64,000 nt of DNA from Brachybacterium ginsengisoli (GTDB lineage Bacteria > Actinomycetota > Actinomycetes > Actinomycetales > Dermabacteraceae): assembly GCF_002407065.1 (NCBI RefSeq), contig NZ_CP023564.1, forward strand, positions 3,596,001 through 3,660,000. The letters are read 5' to 3'. The notes under the pieces are model-generated. The model had not been told where the DNA came from, did not search any database, and was given only the letters and a program-made list of their open reading frames with translations. Shown in pieces: positions 56,034-64,000 of this stretch. Position 1 is the first letter of the stretch; each line of letters opens with the position of its first letter. A program made the translations under genes and the position numbers.

Positions 56034-57602
56034 ATGACCCTCGATCCCACCCGCCGCACGCTCCTCGCGACCGCCGGCGCGGCCCTCGGCACCGCCGCCG
56101 GGGCCGGACTCCTCACCGCACCGGCGGTCGCCGACGACACGCCCCGCGCCGCCGTCGGCCCCGCCGCCCCGTCTTCCGGCGCGGGCCGGGACTGGATGCA
56201 CATGCTCGCCCAGCATCACCGCGTGGACCGCTCCGGCGGCGTGGTCGCCACCCAGGGCGAGCGCGAGCTCGTCTGGGAGGCGGTGCCGGCGGCCGACGGC
56301 CCGGGTGACGCCGTCGTCGAGGTGGACACCTCCGCGCCGGGCCACCCGCTCGCGGGCTTCGGCCCCGCGCTCACCCACTCTGCCGCCTGGCTGCTCCTGG
56401 AGATGCCGGCCCAGCGGCGCCGCACCCTGCTGCGGGAGATGTTCTCCCCCACCGGTCCGCTGCGCCTGACGGCGCTGCGGATCCCGGTCGGGACCAGCGA
56501 CTTCGCCCCAGAGGATGTCGACCCGGTGTACTACACCTTCGCCGACGAGCAGGGGCCCGACGGCGACCCTCTGGCGGGGTTCAGCATCGCCCGCGACGAG
56601 CAGACGATCCTCCCGGTGCTGCGCGAGATCGTCGAGATCGCGCGCGACCTGACCGTCGTCCTGTCCCCCTGGTCGGCGCCGGCCTGGATGAAGACGAGCG
56701 GCTCCCTGATCGGCGGGCACCTCCTGGACGACGAGGCCACCCGCAGGACCTGGGCGACCTATCTCGCCCGAGCCGCCCGGGACTACGAGGCGGCCGTTCC
56801 GGGCCTCTCCGTGCATGCCGTCACGGTGCAGAACGAGCCGCTCCACGAGACCGCCGCCTACCCGTGCATGGGGATGACGCCGGAGGTCCAGGCGGAGGTG
56901 ATCCTGCATCTGCTCGAGGAGCTGGGCGCTCGCGGGCTCTCCTCGACGGCGCTCTGCTACGACCACAACTGGGACCGCGTGGACTACCCGATGGACGTGC
57001 TGGACGCCCTGGCCTCGCACGGCGTCGAGGGCGTGGGCGCCGCCTTCCACGCCTACGCCGGCGAGGCCGCCGCGGTCGATCCGCTCCACGAGGCGCATCC
57101 GGGAGCGGAGATCTGGTTCACCGAGCAGAGCGGCACGCAGGACCCGGCCAAGAGCTACGAGGGCGACTTCGCCGACGGGATCTGGTGGATGTCCAACACG
57201 CTGTTCCTGCCGGCGCTGCGGCACCATCACCGCGGGGTGATCCTGTTCAACCTGCTGCTCGACCAGGACGGCGGGCCGGGGCCGGACTCCTTCACCAACG
57301 GGACAGGGCTGTTCCAGATCGATCGCGCCACCGGGGAGCTGACCCCGAACGCGGAGCTGTACGTGATGGCGCACATCAGCCGCTTCGTCCCCGCCGGGAC
57401 GCCGACGGTCGCCTCGAGCTCCTCGACGGACCTCCCCACGGTCGCCTGTCTCCGGGCGGACGGATCGGTCGTCGTGGTGCTGCACAACAACGCCGAGGCG
57501 CGATCGATCACGGTGCGCGCAGGGGATCGTGAGCTGACGGCGGAGCTGCCGGGATGGACCCTCGCGACCTACGTGCTCACCGCGCGGCACCGGGTCCGCT
57601 GA
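56034..57602 (+). CDS. Secreted GH30 family glycoside hydrolase
   Basis: A 522-residue enzyme with a Tat-like signal (TRRTLLATAGAALGTAAGAG, cleavage near AVA-DD at about residue 34). The GH30 barrel has LAGFGPALTHSAAWLLLEM, LSPWSAPAWMKTSGSLIGG, acid/base Glu268 in VQNEPLHE and nucleophile Glu364 in WFTEQSG, followed by the small beta-domain. GH30 members split beta-1,6-glucans, glucosylceramides or xylans; the subfamily looks glucosylceramidase-like (subfamily 1-3). GGAAAGGACC precedes the start. It would act outside the cell, unlike the other hydrolases here. Confidence 0.9.
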   Translation: MTLDPTRRTLLATAGAALGTAAGAGLLTAPAVADDTPRAAVGPAAPSSGAGRDWMHMLAQHHRVDRSGGVVATQGERELVWEAVPAADGPGDAVVEVDTSAPGHPLAGFGPALTHSAAWLLLEMPAQRRRTLLREMFSPTGPLRLTALRIPVGTSDFAPEDVDPVYYTFADEQGPDGDPLAGFSIARDEQTILPVLREIVEIARDLTVVLSPWSAPAWMKTSGSLIGGHLLDDEATRRTWATYLARAARDYEAAVPGLSVHAVTVQNEPLHETAAYPCMGMTPEVQAEVILHLLEELGARGLSSTALCYDHNWDRVDYPMDVLDALASHGVEGVGAAFHAYAGEAAAVDPLHEAHPGAEIWFTEQSGTQDPAKSYEGDFADGIWWMSNTLFLPALRHHHRGVILFNLLLDQDGGPGPDSFTNGTGLFQIDRATGELTPNAELYVMAHISRFVPAGTPTVASSSSTDLPTVACLRADGSVVVVLHNNAEARSITVRAGDRELTAELPGWTLATYVLTARHRVR

Positions 57603-57633
57603 GCGGGCAAGGGCGGCCGAGCACCTGAGGGGC

Positions 57634-57673
57634 CGAGCGGGCCGGCGGCGCTGCGGCGCCGTCGGCCCGCTCG
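57634..57673 (+). terminator. Terminator of the GH30 gene
   Basis: An 18-bp stem, left arm 57634-57651, with one G-T wobble and loop TGC, 30 bases past the stop codon. Confidence 0.75.
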
Positions 57674-57754
57674 TCGCGTCGGGCGGCTCTCTGCAGCGGC
57701 CCGCCCACCGCGCCCGACCGCCCTTCCCCTCGCGCCGCGGAGCACCTCATCGGA

Positions 57755-57830
57755 AAGCGCTTGACAAAGTAGGGGGTTTGTCCGGACCATATGGAGCACA
57801 CGTCATGCTCCACAGTCTGTACAACGTTGT
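57755..57830 (+). promoter_or_regulatory. Promoter region of the third importer operon
   Basis: A perfect -35 TTGACA (57761-57766) overlaps the LacI-like AAGCGCTT (57755-57762). Downstream lie GTCCGGAC (57780-57787), the inverted repeat GGAGCA/TGCTCC (57793-57811) and the palindrome ACAACGTTGT (57821-57830), a common LacI-family operator form. No -10 at ideal spacing is obvious. Confidence 0.5.
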
Positions 57831-57879
57831 GGTGCAGCTCTGGTCGCGTCAACGAAGCGCTGTCCTCCGAGGAGATTCC

Positions 57880-59157
57880 ATGTCCACGATCGATCGTCGT
57901 ACCCTGCTCGCCGCCGGCGCCGCCGCGGCCACCGCCACCACCGCCCTGGCGGCCTGCGGCTCGAACTCCTCCGGTGGCTCCGCCGACGGCCCGCTGCAGT
58001 TCGTCGGCTCGGGCGACGCCAACCAGGGCGGCGGCTACGCCGCCATGGTCAAGAAGTACAAGGAGGAGACCGGGGTGGACATCGAGATCGTCGATGTTCC
58101 CTACGATGACCTGGCCACCAAGGTCTCCAACGCCGCGAAGGCGAACGATCTCCCGGCGATCGCCCGGATGCCCTCCCTGGACCCGGCTTGGCTGGACCGC
58201 ACCGTCGACCTCGCCGACATCGTCAAGGAGGTCAAGCCCGTCGACGGGATGTACGCGGCGGACGCAGACGGCAAGATCCCCTCGCTCCCCAGCGACCTCA
58301 CGGCCGTCGGCATGTTCCTCAACAAGGACCTGTGGGACAAGGCCGGGGTCTCCTACCCCACCTCCTTCGAGGACAAGGTCTGGACATGGGACGAGTTCGT
58401 GGAGGCCGCCACGGAGGTGCGTGAGGCCACCGGCGTGAAGTTCTCGATGGCCATGGACCGCAGCTCGCACCGCCTGAACTCGTTCCTGTACCAGTTCGGC
58501 TCCGAGGGCATCGCGCTCTCGGACGACATGACCTCCTACTCCGCGAACGATGAGACCGCCCCGGCGCTCGAGTACTTCGTGGGCCTGAACGACGACAAGT
58601 TCATGCCGCGCAGCGTGTGGCTCTCGGAGGACGATCCGAACGCGATGTTCAAGACCGGCCAGGTCGCCGCCTACTACTCGGGCTCCTGGCAGATCGCGGA
58701 CTTCGCCGCCAACATCACCGACTTCGAGTGGGTCAGCGTGCCCATGCCGGCCCAGCCCGAGCAGGCCACGAACTTCGGCACCGCCGGCGTGGTGGTCGTG
58801 TTCGAGGGCACCGGCCAGGAGGACAAGGCGCTCGACTTCGTGCGCTGGCTCTACAGCGCGAAGAACTACGCCGAGATCTCCCGCATCTCCGGGTTCCTCC
58901 CCGCCGTGCAGGACATCGAGGTCACCTACGACACCCGCGCGGAGGACTTCGCCCTGTACAACGAGGCGATCGCCGCCACCCCGGCCTTCGTCAAGACGCA
59001 GAAGGCCAACGAGCTGAAGCTGCAGGCCTCCGGAGAGGCCGCCCCCGTGGACGGCGATCCGCTGCGCGACGGCATCGTCAAGGTGATCAACGGCGAGACC
59101 ACCGTGGACGAGGCGCTCACCAGCGCCGTGGAGCAGCTCAACGAGAGCCTCGCCTGA
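57880..59157 (+). CDS. Sugar-binding lipoprotein of ABC transporter (MalE-like)
   Basis: A 425-residue substrate-binding protein. The signal MSTIDRRTLLAAGAAAATAT ends in lipobox LAAC. MVKKYKEETGVDIEIVDVPYDDLATKVSNA and AIARMPSLDPAWLD fit family-1 sugar binding proteins. GAGGAG before the start. It is followed within one base by the first permease, forming a MalEFG-like set. No ATPase is encoded. Confidence 0.92.
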   Translation: MSTIDRRTLLAAGAAAATATTALAACGSNSSGGSADGPLQFVGSGDANQGGGYAAMVKKYKEETGVDIEIVDVPYDDLATKVSNAAKANDLPAIARMPSLDPAWLDRTVDLADIVKEVKPVDGMYAADADGKIPSLPSDLTAVGMFLNKDLWDKAGVSYPTSFEDKVWTWDEFVEAATEVREATGVKFSMAMDRSSHRLNSFLYQFGSEGIALSDDMTSYSANDETAPALEYFVGLNDDKFMPRSVWLSEDDPNAMFKTGQVAAYYSGSWQIADFAANITDFEWVSVPMPAQPEQATNFGTAGVVVVFEGTGQEDKALDFVRWLYSAKNYAEISRISGFLPAVQDIEVTYDTRAEDFALYNEAIAATPAFVKTQKANELKLQASGEAAPVDGDPLRDGIVKVINGETTVDEALTSAVEQLNESLA

Positions 59158-59158
59158 G

Positions 59159-60097
59159 ATGGTCGCCACCGCCCCCGCTCCCCCAGCCCCCGCCGCTCCC
59201 GCAGGGCGTCCGCGCACGAGCGCCCTGCGGGAGCGGCGGCGCCGCGGCCTCGTCGCCGCCGTCTTCCTCCTGCCAGCGTTCGTGCTCTTCGTGCTGTTCT
59301 TCCTGGGCCCCGCCGGCCTGGGACTCGCGTACTCGTTCACCGACTACCGCGGCTACGGCACCCCGGAGTTCGTGGGCCTGGAGAACTACCTGACGCTGTT
59401 CGCCGACTCGGACTTCTACTCGAGCCTGTGGCGCACCGCGCTGTACACGGTCGTCTCGGTGCCCTTCGGCTACCTGCTGACCCTGCTGATCAGCGCGCTG
59501 CTGGTGAGCCGGGAGACCAAGGGCGCCGCCCTCGCCCAGGTGATCTTCTTCTTCCCCTGGCTGATCTCCCCCATCGTCACCGGCGTGATCTGGAGGTGGA
59601 TGTTCGGCGAGAACTTCGGCCTGATCAACTACCTGCTCACGCTCGTGGGGGCCTCCCCCGCGCAGTGGGCCTCGAACCCGAACCTCGCCCTGTCCGTGGT
59701 GATCCTCGCCGGCTCCTGGGGCGGCACCGCATTCTCGATGCTGCTGTTCATGGCCGCGCTGCGGAACATCCCCACCTCGTACCTCGAGGCGGCATCCCTC
59801 GACGGCGCCGGCTCGATCACCCGCTTCGTGCGGATCACCTGGCCGCTGCTGCGCCCCACCTCGTTCCTGGTGATCCTGCTGGGCACGATCGGCGCGATGA
59901 AGGAGTTCGCGATGATCCAGGCGCTCAACGGCGGCGGCCCGGGCACCTCGAACGTCCTCGTCGTCCAGTACATCTACAAGACCGGCTTCGAGCAGTCCAA
60001 GATCGGCTTCGCGAGCGCCGCATCCATGGTCCTCATGGTGATCCTGCTGCTCATCGCGCTCATCCAGACGCGCTTCGACAGGAGTGACCTCTCGTGA
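59159..60097 (+). CDS. Sugar ABC transporter permease (MalF-like)
   Basis: A 312-residue permease with six helices after a Pro/Ala-rich N-terminus. The EAA loop is TSYLEAASLDGAGSITRFVRITWPLL. It starts one base after the binding-protein stop and overlaps the next permease by four bases (GTGA), so the operon is tightly coupled. Confidence 0.93.
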   Translation: MVATAPAPPAPAAPAGRPRTSALRERRRRGLVAAVFLLPAFVLFVLFFLGPAGLGLAYSFTDYRGYGTPEFVGLENYLTLFADSDFYSSLWRTALYTVVSVPFGYLLTLLISALLVSRETKGAALAQVIFFFPWLISPIVTGVIWRWMFGENFGLINYLLTLVGASPAQWASNPNLALSVVILAGSWGGTAFSMLLFMAALRNIPTSYLEAASLDGAGSITRFVRITWPLLRPTSFLVILLGTIGAMKEFAMIQALNGGGPGTSNVLVVQYIYKTGFEQSKIGFASAASMVLMVILLLIALIQTRFDRSDLS

Positions 60098-60915
60098 CCA
60101 GATCCCTGCGCTGGATCGCGCCCACCACCATCGTCTGGATCCTCGCCGCGGCGTTCCTGCTGCCCGTGCTGTGGTTCCTGCTGAGCTCCTTCAAGCCGGG
60201 CAGCGAGCTGTTCACCTGGCCGCTGCGCCCGCTGCCCCAGGACTGGACCCTCGCCGGGTTCCGCACCGCGTGGGAGCGGTACGACTTCCAGCAGTACTTC
60301 GTCAACACCGCGGTGGTCGCCGTGGTCTCCACGGTGTTCACCGTGTTCGTCAGCGCCTGCACCGGCTTCGCCCTGGCGAAGTACCGCAGCCGCTGGGTGC
60401 AGGCCTTCTTCCTGTGCCTGCTGGCCACGACCATGCTGCCCACCGAGGTCATCATGCCCTCGACCTTCTCGGTGATCCTGGGGCTGGGCCTGTACAACTC
60501 CCTGGCGGGCATCATCATCCCGTCGATCATCACCGCGACCGGCATCTTCATGTTCCGGCAGTTCTTCACCACCGTGCCGGACGAGCTGCTCGAGGCGGCC
60601 AGGATCGATGGCGCCGGGGAGTTCCGCATCTTCTTCCGTCTCATGCTCCCCATCGCGCGACCGATCATCGCGGTGCTCGCGATCTTCTCGTTCCAGTGGC
60701 GCTGGAACGACTACATCTGGCCGCTGCTGGTGCTGAACGACCCCAAGAAGTACACGCTCCAGCTGGCGCTGCGCTCGATCGTGGGCGCCGAGAACATCGA
60801 CTGGTCGGTGCTGCTGGGCGCCTCGGTGATCTCGCTGCTGCCGATGGTGCTGCTGTTCCTGGTGTTCCGCCGTCAGATCATGAACTCCGACATCAACTCC
60901 GGTCTGAAGGACTGA
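60094..60915 (+). CDS. Sugar ABC transporter permease (MalG-like)
   Basis: A 273-residue permease starting at GTG, with six helices. DELLEAARIDGAGEFRIFFRLMLP is the coupling loop; the ending LVFRRQIMNSDINSGLKD is typical of MalG relatives. GGAG lies nine bases before the start. It is followed 50 bases later by the toroid protein. Confidence 0.93.
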   Translation: MTRSLRWIAPTTIVWILAAAFLLPVLWFLLSSFKPGSELFTWPLRPLPQDWTLAGFRTAWERYDFQQYFVNTAVVAVVSTVFTVFVSACTGFALAKYRSRWVQAFFLCLLATTMLPTEVIMPSTFSVILGLGLYNSLAGIIIPSIITATGIFMFRQFFTTVPDELLEAARIDGAGEFRIFFRLMLPIARPIIAVLAIFSFQWRWNDYIWPLLVLNDPKKYTLQLALRSIVGAENIDWSVLLGASVISLLPMVLLFLVFRRQIMNSDINSGLKD

Positions 60916-60965
60916 CGGACCGCCCGTCCCGCGCCTGCCCGCACCGCCCCGAGAGGACCTCTCCC

Positions 60966-62750
60966 GTGCCTGCTCCCCTGCCCGACGGCCCCGTCGGCGG
61001 CTCCCCCACCGCGCTGTCCGAGGCGCAGCTCCGCACCGTCGCCCAGGCGGCGCTCGAGCTGCCGGGGCGGGCGGAGCAGGTGCTCGCCGAGCCCACCCAC
61101 CGGGCGCTGGGGCGGGTGGTGCGGGATGCGGTGCTGTTCCTGCTGCCGGGTCACCCGGCGCACGACGTGCCGACGGAGCAGCTGGTCACAGCCACAGCCG
61201 ACGCCCTGGACGGGCTGGCCGCGCTGCAGCTCCCCTCGGGCGCCTTTTGCGGCGGGGACAACGTGGACTCCCCGCCGGACACCGCCTTCACGATCAACGA
61301 CCTCGCCTGGGCGCGCACCGCGCTCGCGGCCGCAGACGCAGACGCCTCGATCGGGGCCGACGCGCTCCTGGAGCGGCTCGATCCGCTGCTGGAGGCGGCG
61401 ACCCCGGCGCTCGTGCACGGCGGGCTGCACACCCCGAACCACCGCTGGGAGATCGCCTCGGCGCTGTGCCGGCTGTGGGAGGCGCTGGGCGACCCGGCCG
61501 CGCGCGACCGCGCCGAGCAATGGCTCGCCGAAGGGGTGGATCTGCAGGCCGACGGGATGTTCTCCGAGCGCAGCGCCAACTACGCCGCGCACGTCTCGGT
61601 GCCGGCGCTGCTCGCCATGGGGCGCATCCTGGAGCGGCCGGCGCTGCTGGACGCGGCGGATGTCGCGACCCGTCGGCAGGCCGATCTCACCGATGCCACC
61701 GGGATGGTGGAGACCCTCGCCTCGCGCCGTCAGGACCAGTTCGAGCGCTTCGACGGCGGGGCGCTGCATCCGTGGTTCCGCGCGCACGCCGCCCGCACCC
61801 AGGATCCGCTCACGGCCCGCGCCGCCCGGCGCACCGCCGACCGGGCCGACGCCGACTCGCTGCTCACCCTGCTCGCGCTCGGCACGGAGGACCTCCGCGT
61901 GCTCGGCGCCCTGCCCGCGCCCGCCGCGGATCCCACGCCCGAGCAGCCCGAGGTCGTGGAGCTTTCCGTCTCCGGACTGGTGCGCGCCGACCACGGGACC
62001 AGTTCGACGGTGCTCTTCGGCGGCACGGACACCGCGCGCCTGGGCCGGGTCACCTCCGGGACGAGCTCCCAGCCGGTGCTCGCCCGGTTCCTCGGGCGCT
62101 CCGCAGGGGTGCGCGAGCTGCGGCTCTCCCGCGACTTCTTCTCGCTGGGCCCGCTGCGCCCCGGCGCGCCGATCCCCGTCGAGGCGCCCGACGGCGCGCT
62201 ACGCTACACGCTCGAGGAGGAGGTGGGCGGCGAGTACTTCCAGCCCCTTCCCCCTGCGGAGCAGCGGGCCGACGGCGGATACGACCTCGAGTTCAACGGG
62301 CGCTTCGCCGCCGCGATGAGCTTCTCGCGCCGGCCGGTGGAGACCCTCACGCTGCGCACCACGATGCAGGCGACGCTGCGGGCCGACGAGCTGTCGCTGC
62401 GCTGGGACTTCGTCGGCCCCACCACCCCGATCTGCCTGCTGGTGGCGCTGGACGGCCTGGTCCCCGGAGCGGACCTCCGCCGGGACGGGCAGGGACGGCA
62501 CGTGCTGGAGCCGGCTGACGATGTGCCGGCGGCCGACGGAGCGAGCAGCGCCCGCTGCGTGCTGCGCGGCGCCGAGGAGCAGCTCGAGATCGAGGTGGAG
62601 GGCGACCTGGGCGGCCGGGCCTTCTACGACCCGGGCGAGGCGTACTCCTTCCTCGGCGCCACCGACGAGCCGGGCGGCGACGTGCTGCTCCTGCCCGCCA
62701 CGACTGCCGGGCCGCTGGCCCTGACCCTGCGGATCACCCCGCTGCGGTGA
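60966..62750 (+). CDS. Alpha/alpha-toroid plus beta-sandwich protein, heparinase-like, unknown specificity
   Basis: A 594-residue cytoplasmic protein (GTG start, GAGAGGAC upstream). The N-terminal 300 residues look like an incomplete alpha/alpha toroid (TPNHRWEIASALCRLWEAL and ADGMFSERSANYAAHVSVPALL, including candidate catalytic His, Arg, Glu and Tyr), and residues 310-594 a beta-sandwich, the build of heparinase II/III-type lyases and GH88/GH105 neighbours. Position after an importer suggests it processes the imported sugar. Exact family is uncertain; a lyase is my best guess. Confidence 0.6.
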   Translation: MPAPLPDGPVGGSPTALSEAQLRTVAQAALELPGRAEQVLAEPTHRALGRVVRDAVLFLLPGHPAHDVPTEQLVTATADALDGLAALQLPSGAFCGGDNVDSPPDTAFTINDLAWARTALAAADADASIGADALLERLDPLLEAATPALVHGGLHTPNHRWEIASALCRLWEALGDPAARDRAEQWLAEGVDLQADGMFSERSANYAAHVSVPALLAMGRILERPALLDAADVATRRQADLTDATGMVETLASRRQDQFERFDGGALHPWFRAHAARTQDPLTARAARRTADRADADSLLTLLALGTEDLRVLGALPAPAADPTPEQPEVVELSVSGLVRADHGTSSTVLFGGTDTARLGRVTSGTSSQPVLARFLGRSAGVRELRLSRDFFSLGPLRPGAPIPVEAPDGALRYTLEEEVGGEYFQPLPPAEQRADGGYDLEFNGRFAAAMSFSRRPVETLTLRTTMQATLRADELSLRWDFVGPTTPICLLVALDGLVPGADLRRDGQGRHVLEPADDVPAADGASSARCVLRGAEEQLEIEVEGDLGGRAFYDPGEAYSFLGATDEPGGDVLLLPATTAGPLALTLRITPLR

Positions 62751-62803
62751 CCGCGACCGGCGGAGGCGACCGCTCTCCGTCGCCCTCCTCCGGAAGGAAT
62801 CCC

Positions 62804-64000
62804 ATGACCCTGTCCACGCCTCCTCGCGAGGACTCCTCCCCCGCTGTCGCCCCCGACCTCACGGAGTCGGGTGGGCACGGGCCGGGACGGCGCTCCCTGC
62901 TCTCCCTCGCCCTGGCCGGCACCGCGACCGCCGCGGCCGGGGTGCTCGCCGGACCGCTCGCGACCGCGTCGGCAGACGGACCGGGCCGCGGCCACGGGAA
63001 CGGCCGCCGCGACGAGATCCCGGGCCTGGACAAGGTGGACGTCGAGTCCCCGCAGCCCTTCCCCCGTGCCGTGCTGGAGGCCACGTACCCCTCGGACCGC
63101 GAGGTCGACTACGTGCCGCTGCTCTCGGGCTTCCTCACCCTGCAGCGCGACCACCAGGACGTGCTCGACCACAACCTCGACCTCACCCTGGAGATCAACC
63201 GCGAGGCCACCGCGGAGGAGGAGGCCGCGGCGATCGTCGACGAGTACGGCGACATGTCCGTGACCATGGGCAACGCCCTGGGCGAGCGGCTCGGCGCGAT
63301 CTACCAGGAGGCCGTCGCCGCCGGACGCCTTCCCCGGACCACCGCGCTCATCCACAAGGACGGCGGCCGGGCACAGAGCGAGTCGACCAATCCCTCCAAG
63401 GAGTTCTTCGACTACGACAGGCCGTTCATCGTCGCACCCGACGAGTACGTGCCCCGCGACAAGGAGGGCGGGGACGCCTACTCCTCGACCTCCGGCTCCT
63501 ACCCGAGCGGCCACACCAACCAGGCCTACTGGCAGGGGACCCTGCTGGCCACCCTGCTGCCCGAGCTCGCCCCGCAGATCCTGGCCCGCACCGCCGAGTC
63601 CGGCCACTACCGCATCGTCATGGCCATGCACTACCCGCTGGACGTCATCGGCGGTCGCATGATGGGCCAGGCCGCGATGGCCAAGCGCTGGGCCGACGAG
63701 GAGTTCCGGACCCTGCTCCTCCAGGCCCGCGCCGAGCTGTACGCGGTGCTGCAGGCGGACTGCGGCGAGGACCTGCTGCGCTTCCTCGCGAAGGATGAGG
63801 CATGGATGACGTCCGACGACGCTCGACGCATCTACCGCGAGCGCCTGACCTACGGCTTCGACCGTGTGGGCGCGGCGGAGATCCCGATGGACGTCCCCCG
63901 GATCGCCGCATCCCTGCTGCTCACCAGCCATCCCTCGCTCACCGAGGCGCAGCGGCTGCAGGTGCTCGAGCTGACCGCGATCGACTCCGGGTACCCGCTG
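62804..64000 (+). CDS. PAP2-type secreted acid phosphatase (cut by window edge)
   Basis: The first 399 residues are present. A Tat-like signal (GRRSLLSLALAGTATAAAGV) points to export. The three phosphatase motifs are complete: K199-x6-R206-P207 (KEFFDYDRP), P234-S-G-H237, and the G-H-Y-R-x5-H276-x3-D280 segment, which matches class A non-specific acid phosphatases. It would release phosphate from external monoesters. GGAAGGA precedes the start. The reading frame stays open to the end of the window. Confidence 0.9.
   Translation, partial: MTLSTPPREDSSPAVAPDLTESGGHGPGRRSLLSLALAGTATAAAGVLAGPLATASADGPGRGHGNGRRDEIPGLDKVDVESPQPFPRAVLEATYPSDREVDYVPLLSGFLTLQRDHQDVLDHNLDLTLEINREATAEEEAAAIVDEYGDMSVTMGNALGERLGAIYQEAVAAGRLPRTTALIHKDGGRAQSESTNPSKEFFDYDRPFIVAPDEYVPRDKEGGDAYSSTSGSYPSGHTNQAYWQGTLLATLLPELAPQILARTAESGHYRIVMAMHYPLDVIGGRMMGQAAMAKRWADEEFRTLLLQARAELYAVLQADCGEDLLRFLAKDEAWMTSDDARRIYRERLTYGFDRVGAAEIPMDVPRIAASLLLTSHPSLTEAQRLQVLELTAIDSGYPL

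Noticed and set aside
57778..57880. Earlier in-frame start for the third sugar-binding protein
   Set aside because: The extension would run through the promoter palindromes and ruin the signal peptide; GAGGAG before 57880 fixes the start.

Overview
The window is about 64 kb of very GC-rich, gene-dense DNA from an actinobacterium. The gene content fits a Micrococcales member, most like Brachybacterium or another Dermabacteraceae genus: a rhomboid protease and a cyclophilin close together, pyroglutamyl peptidase, GluQ, a YhgE/Pip giant, AbiEi/DUF559 genes, and several Lpl-type sugar importers. The genus is an inference from gene content and style; there is no rRNA gene or tRNA to confirm it. 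Many genes have a TAnnnT -10 hexamer only six bases before the ATG, so leaderless mRNAs look common.

Layout. 0-15 kb is housekeeping and mixed: a YciI-like fragment, an esterase, a GH13 amylase, a heterodimeric ABC exporter pair behind a weak iron-box-like site, a secreted lamin-tail protein, two GNATs, pyroglutamyl peptidase, a rhomboid protease, an AlkZ-like protein, a cyclophilin and GluQ. Between the convergent peptidase and rhomboid genes lies a 687-bp non-coding island with DnaA-box-like 9-mers and several palindromes. 15-22.6 kb holds a YhgE/Pip protein, a UDP-glucose dehydrogenase, a DsbA/FrnE protein with a small Cys-tailed partner ORF, and four copies of a 72-bp imperfect palindrome. 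Two of these copies, in inverted orientation, bracket an AbiEi-DUF559 gene broken by one in-frame TGA; microsatellite-like tandem repeats lie just outside them. 22.6-34.8 kb is metabolic: a VOC dioxygenase, an M20 peptidase, a NrtR-like regulator, three Gfo/Idh/MocA dehydrogenases, a ROK regulator, an aldo/keto reductase, a sodium:solute symporter with a 42-residue partner, and an ATP-grasp protein.

35-57.6 kb is a large carbohydrate-utilisation region. It has a LacI regulator, two Lpl-type importers (solute-binding protein plus two permeases each, without an ATPase), and GH3, GH31 alpha-xylosidase, GH42 beta-galactosidase, circularly permuted GH3, GH5, TetR and secreted GH30 genes. The enzyme set fits uptake and intracellular trimming of branched plant oligosaccharides such as xyloglucan fragments (inference). 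LacI-type palindromes near 35.07, 40.12 and 40.42 kb, and a 24-bp perfect palindrome at 55.8 kb suited to the TetR, suggest two regulatory circuits. 57.9-64 kb holds a third importer (MalEFG-like), an alpha/alpha-toroid protein of unknown specificity, and a Tat-type secreted PAP2 phosphatase cut by the window edge.

The observation most worth following is the 72-bp palindromic repeat family. It has a fixed length, can be read as 24 codons on both strands in the copies checked, and its inverted pair frames a decayed nuclease-like gene.
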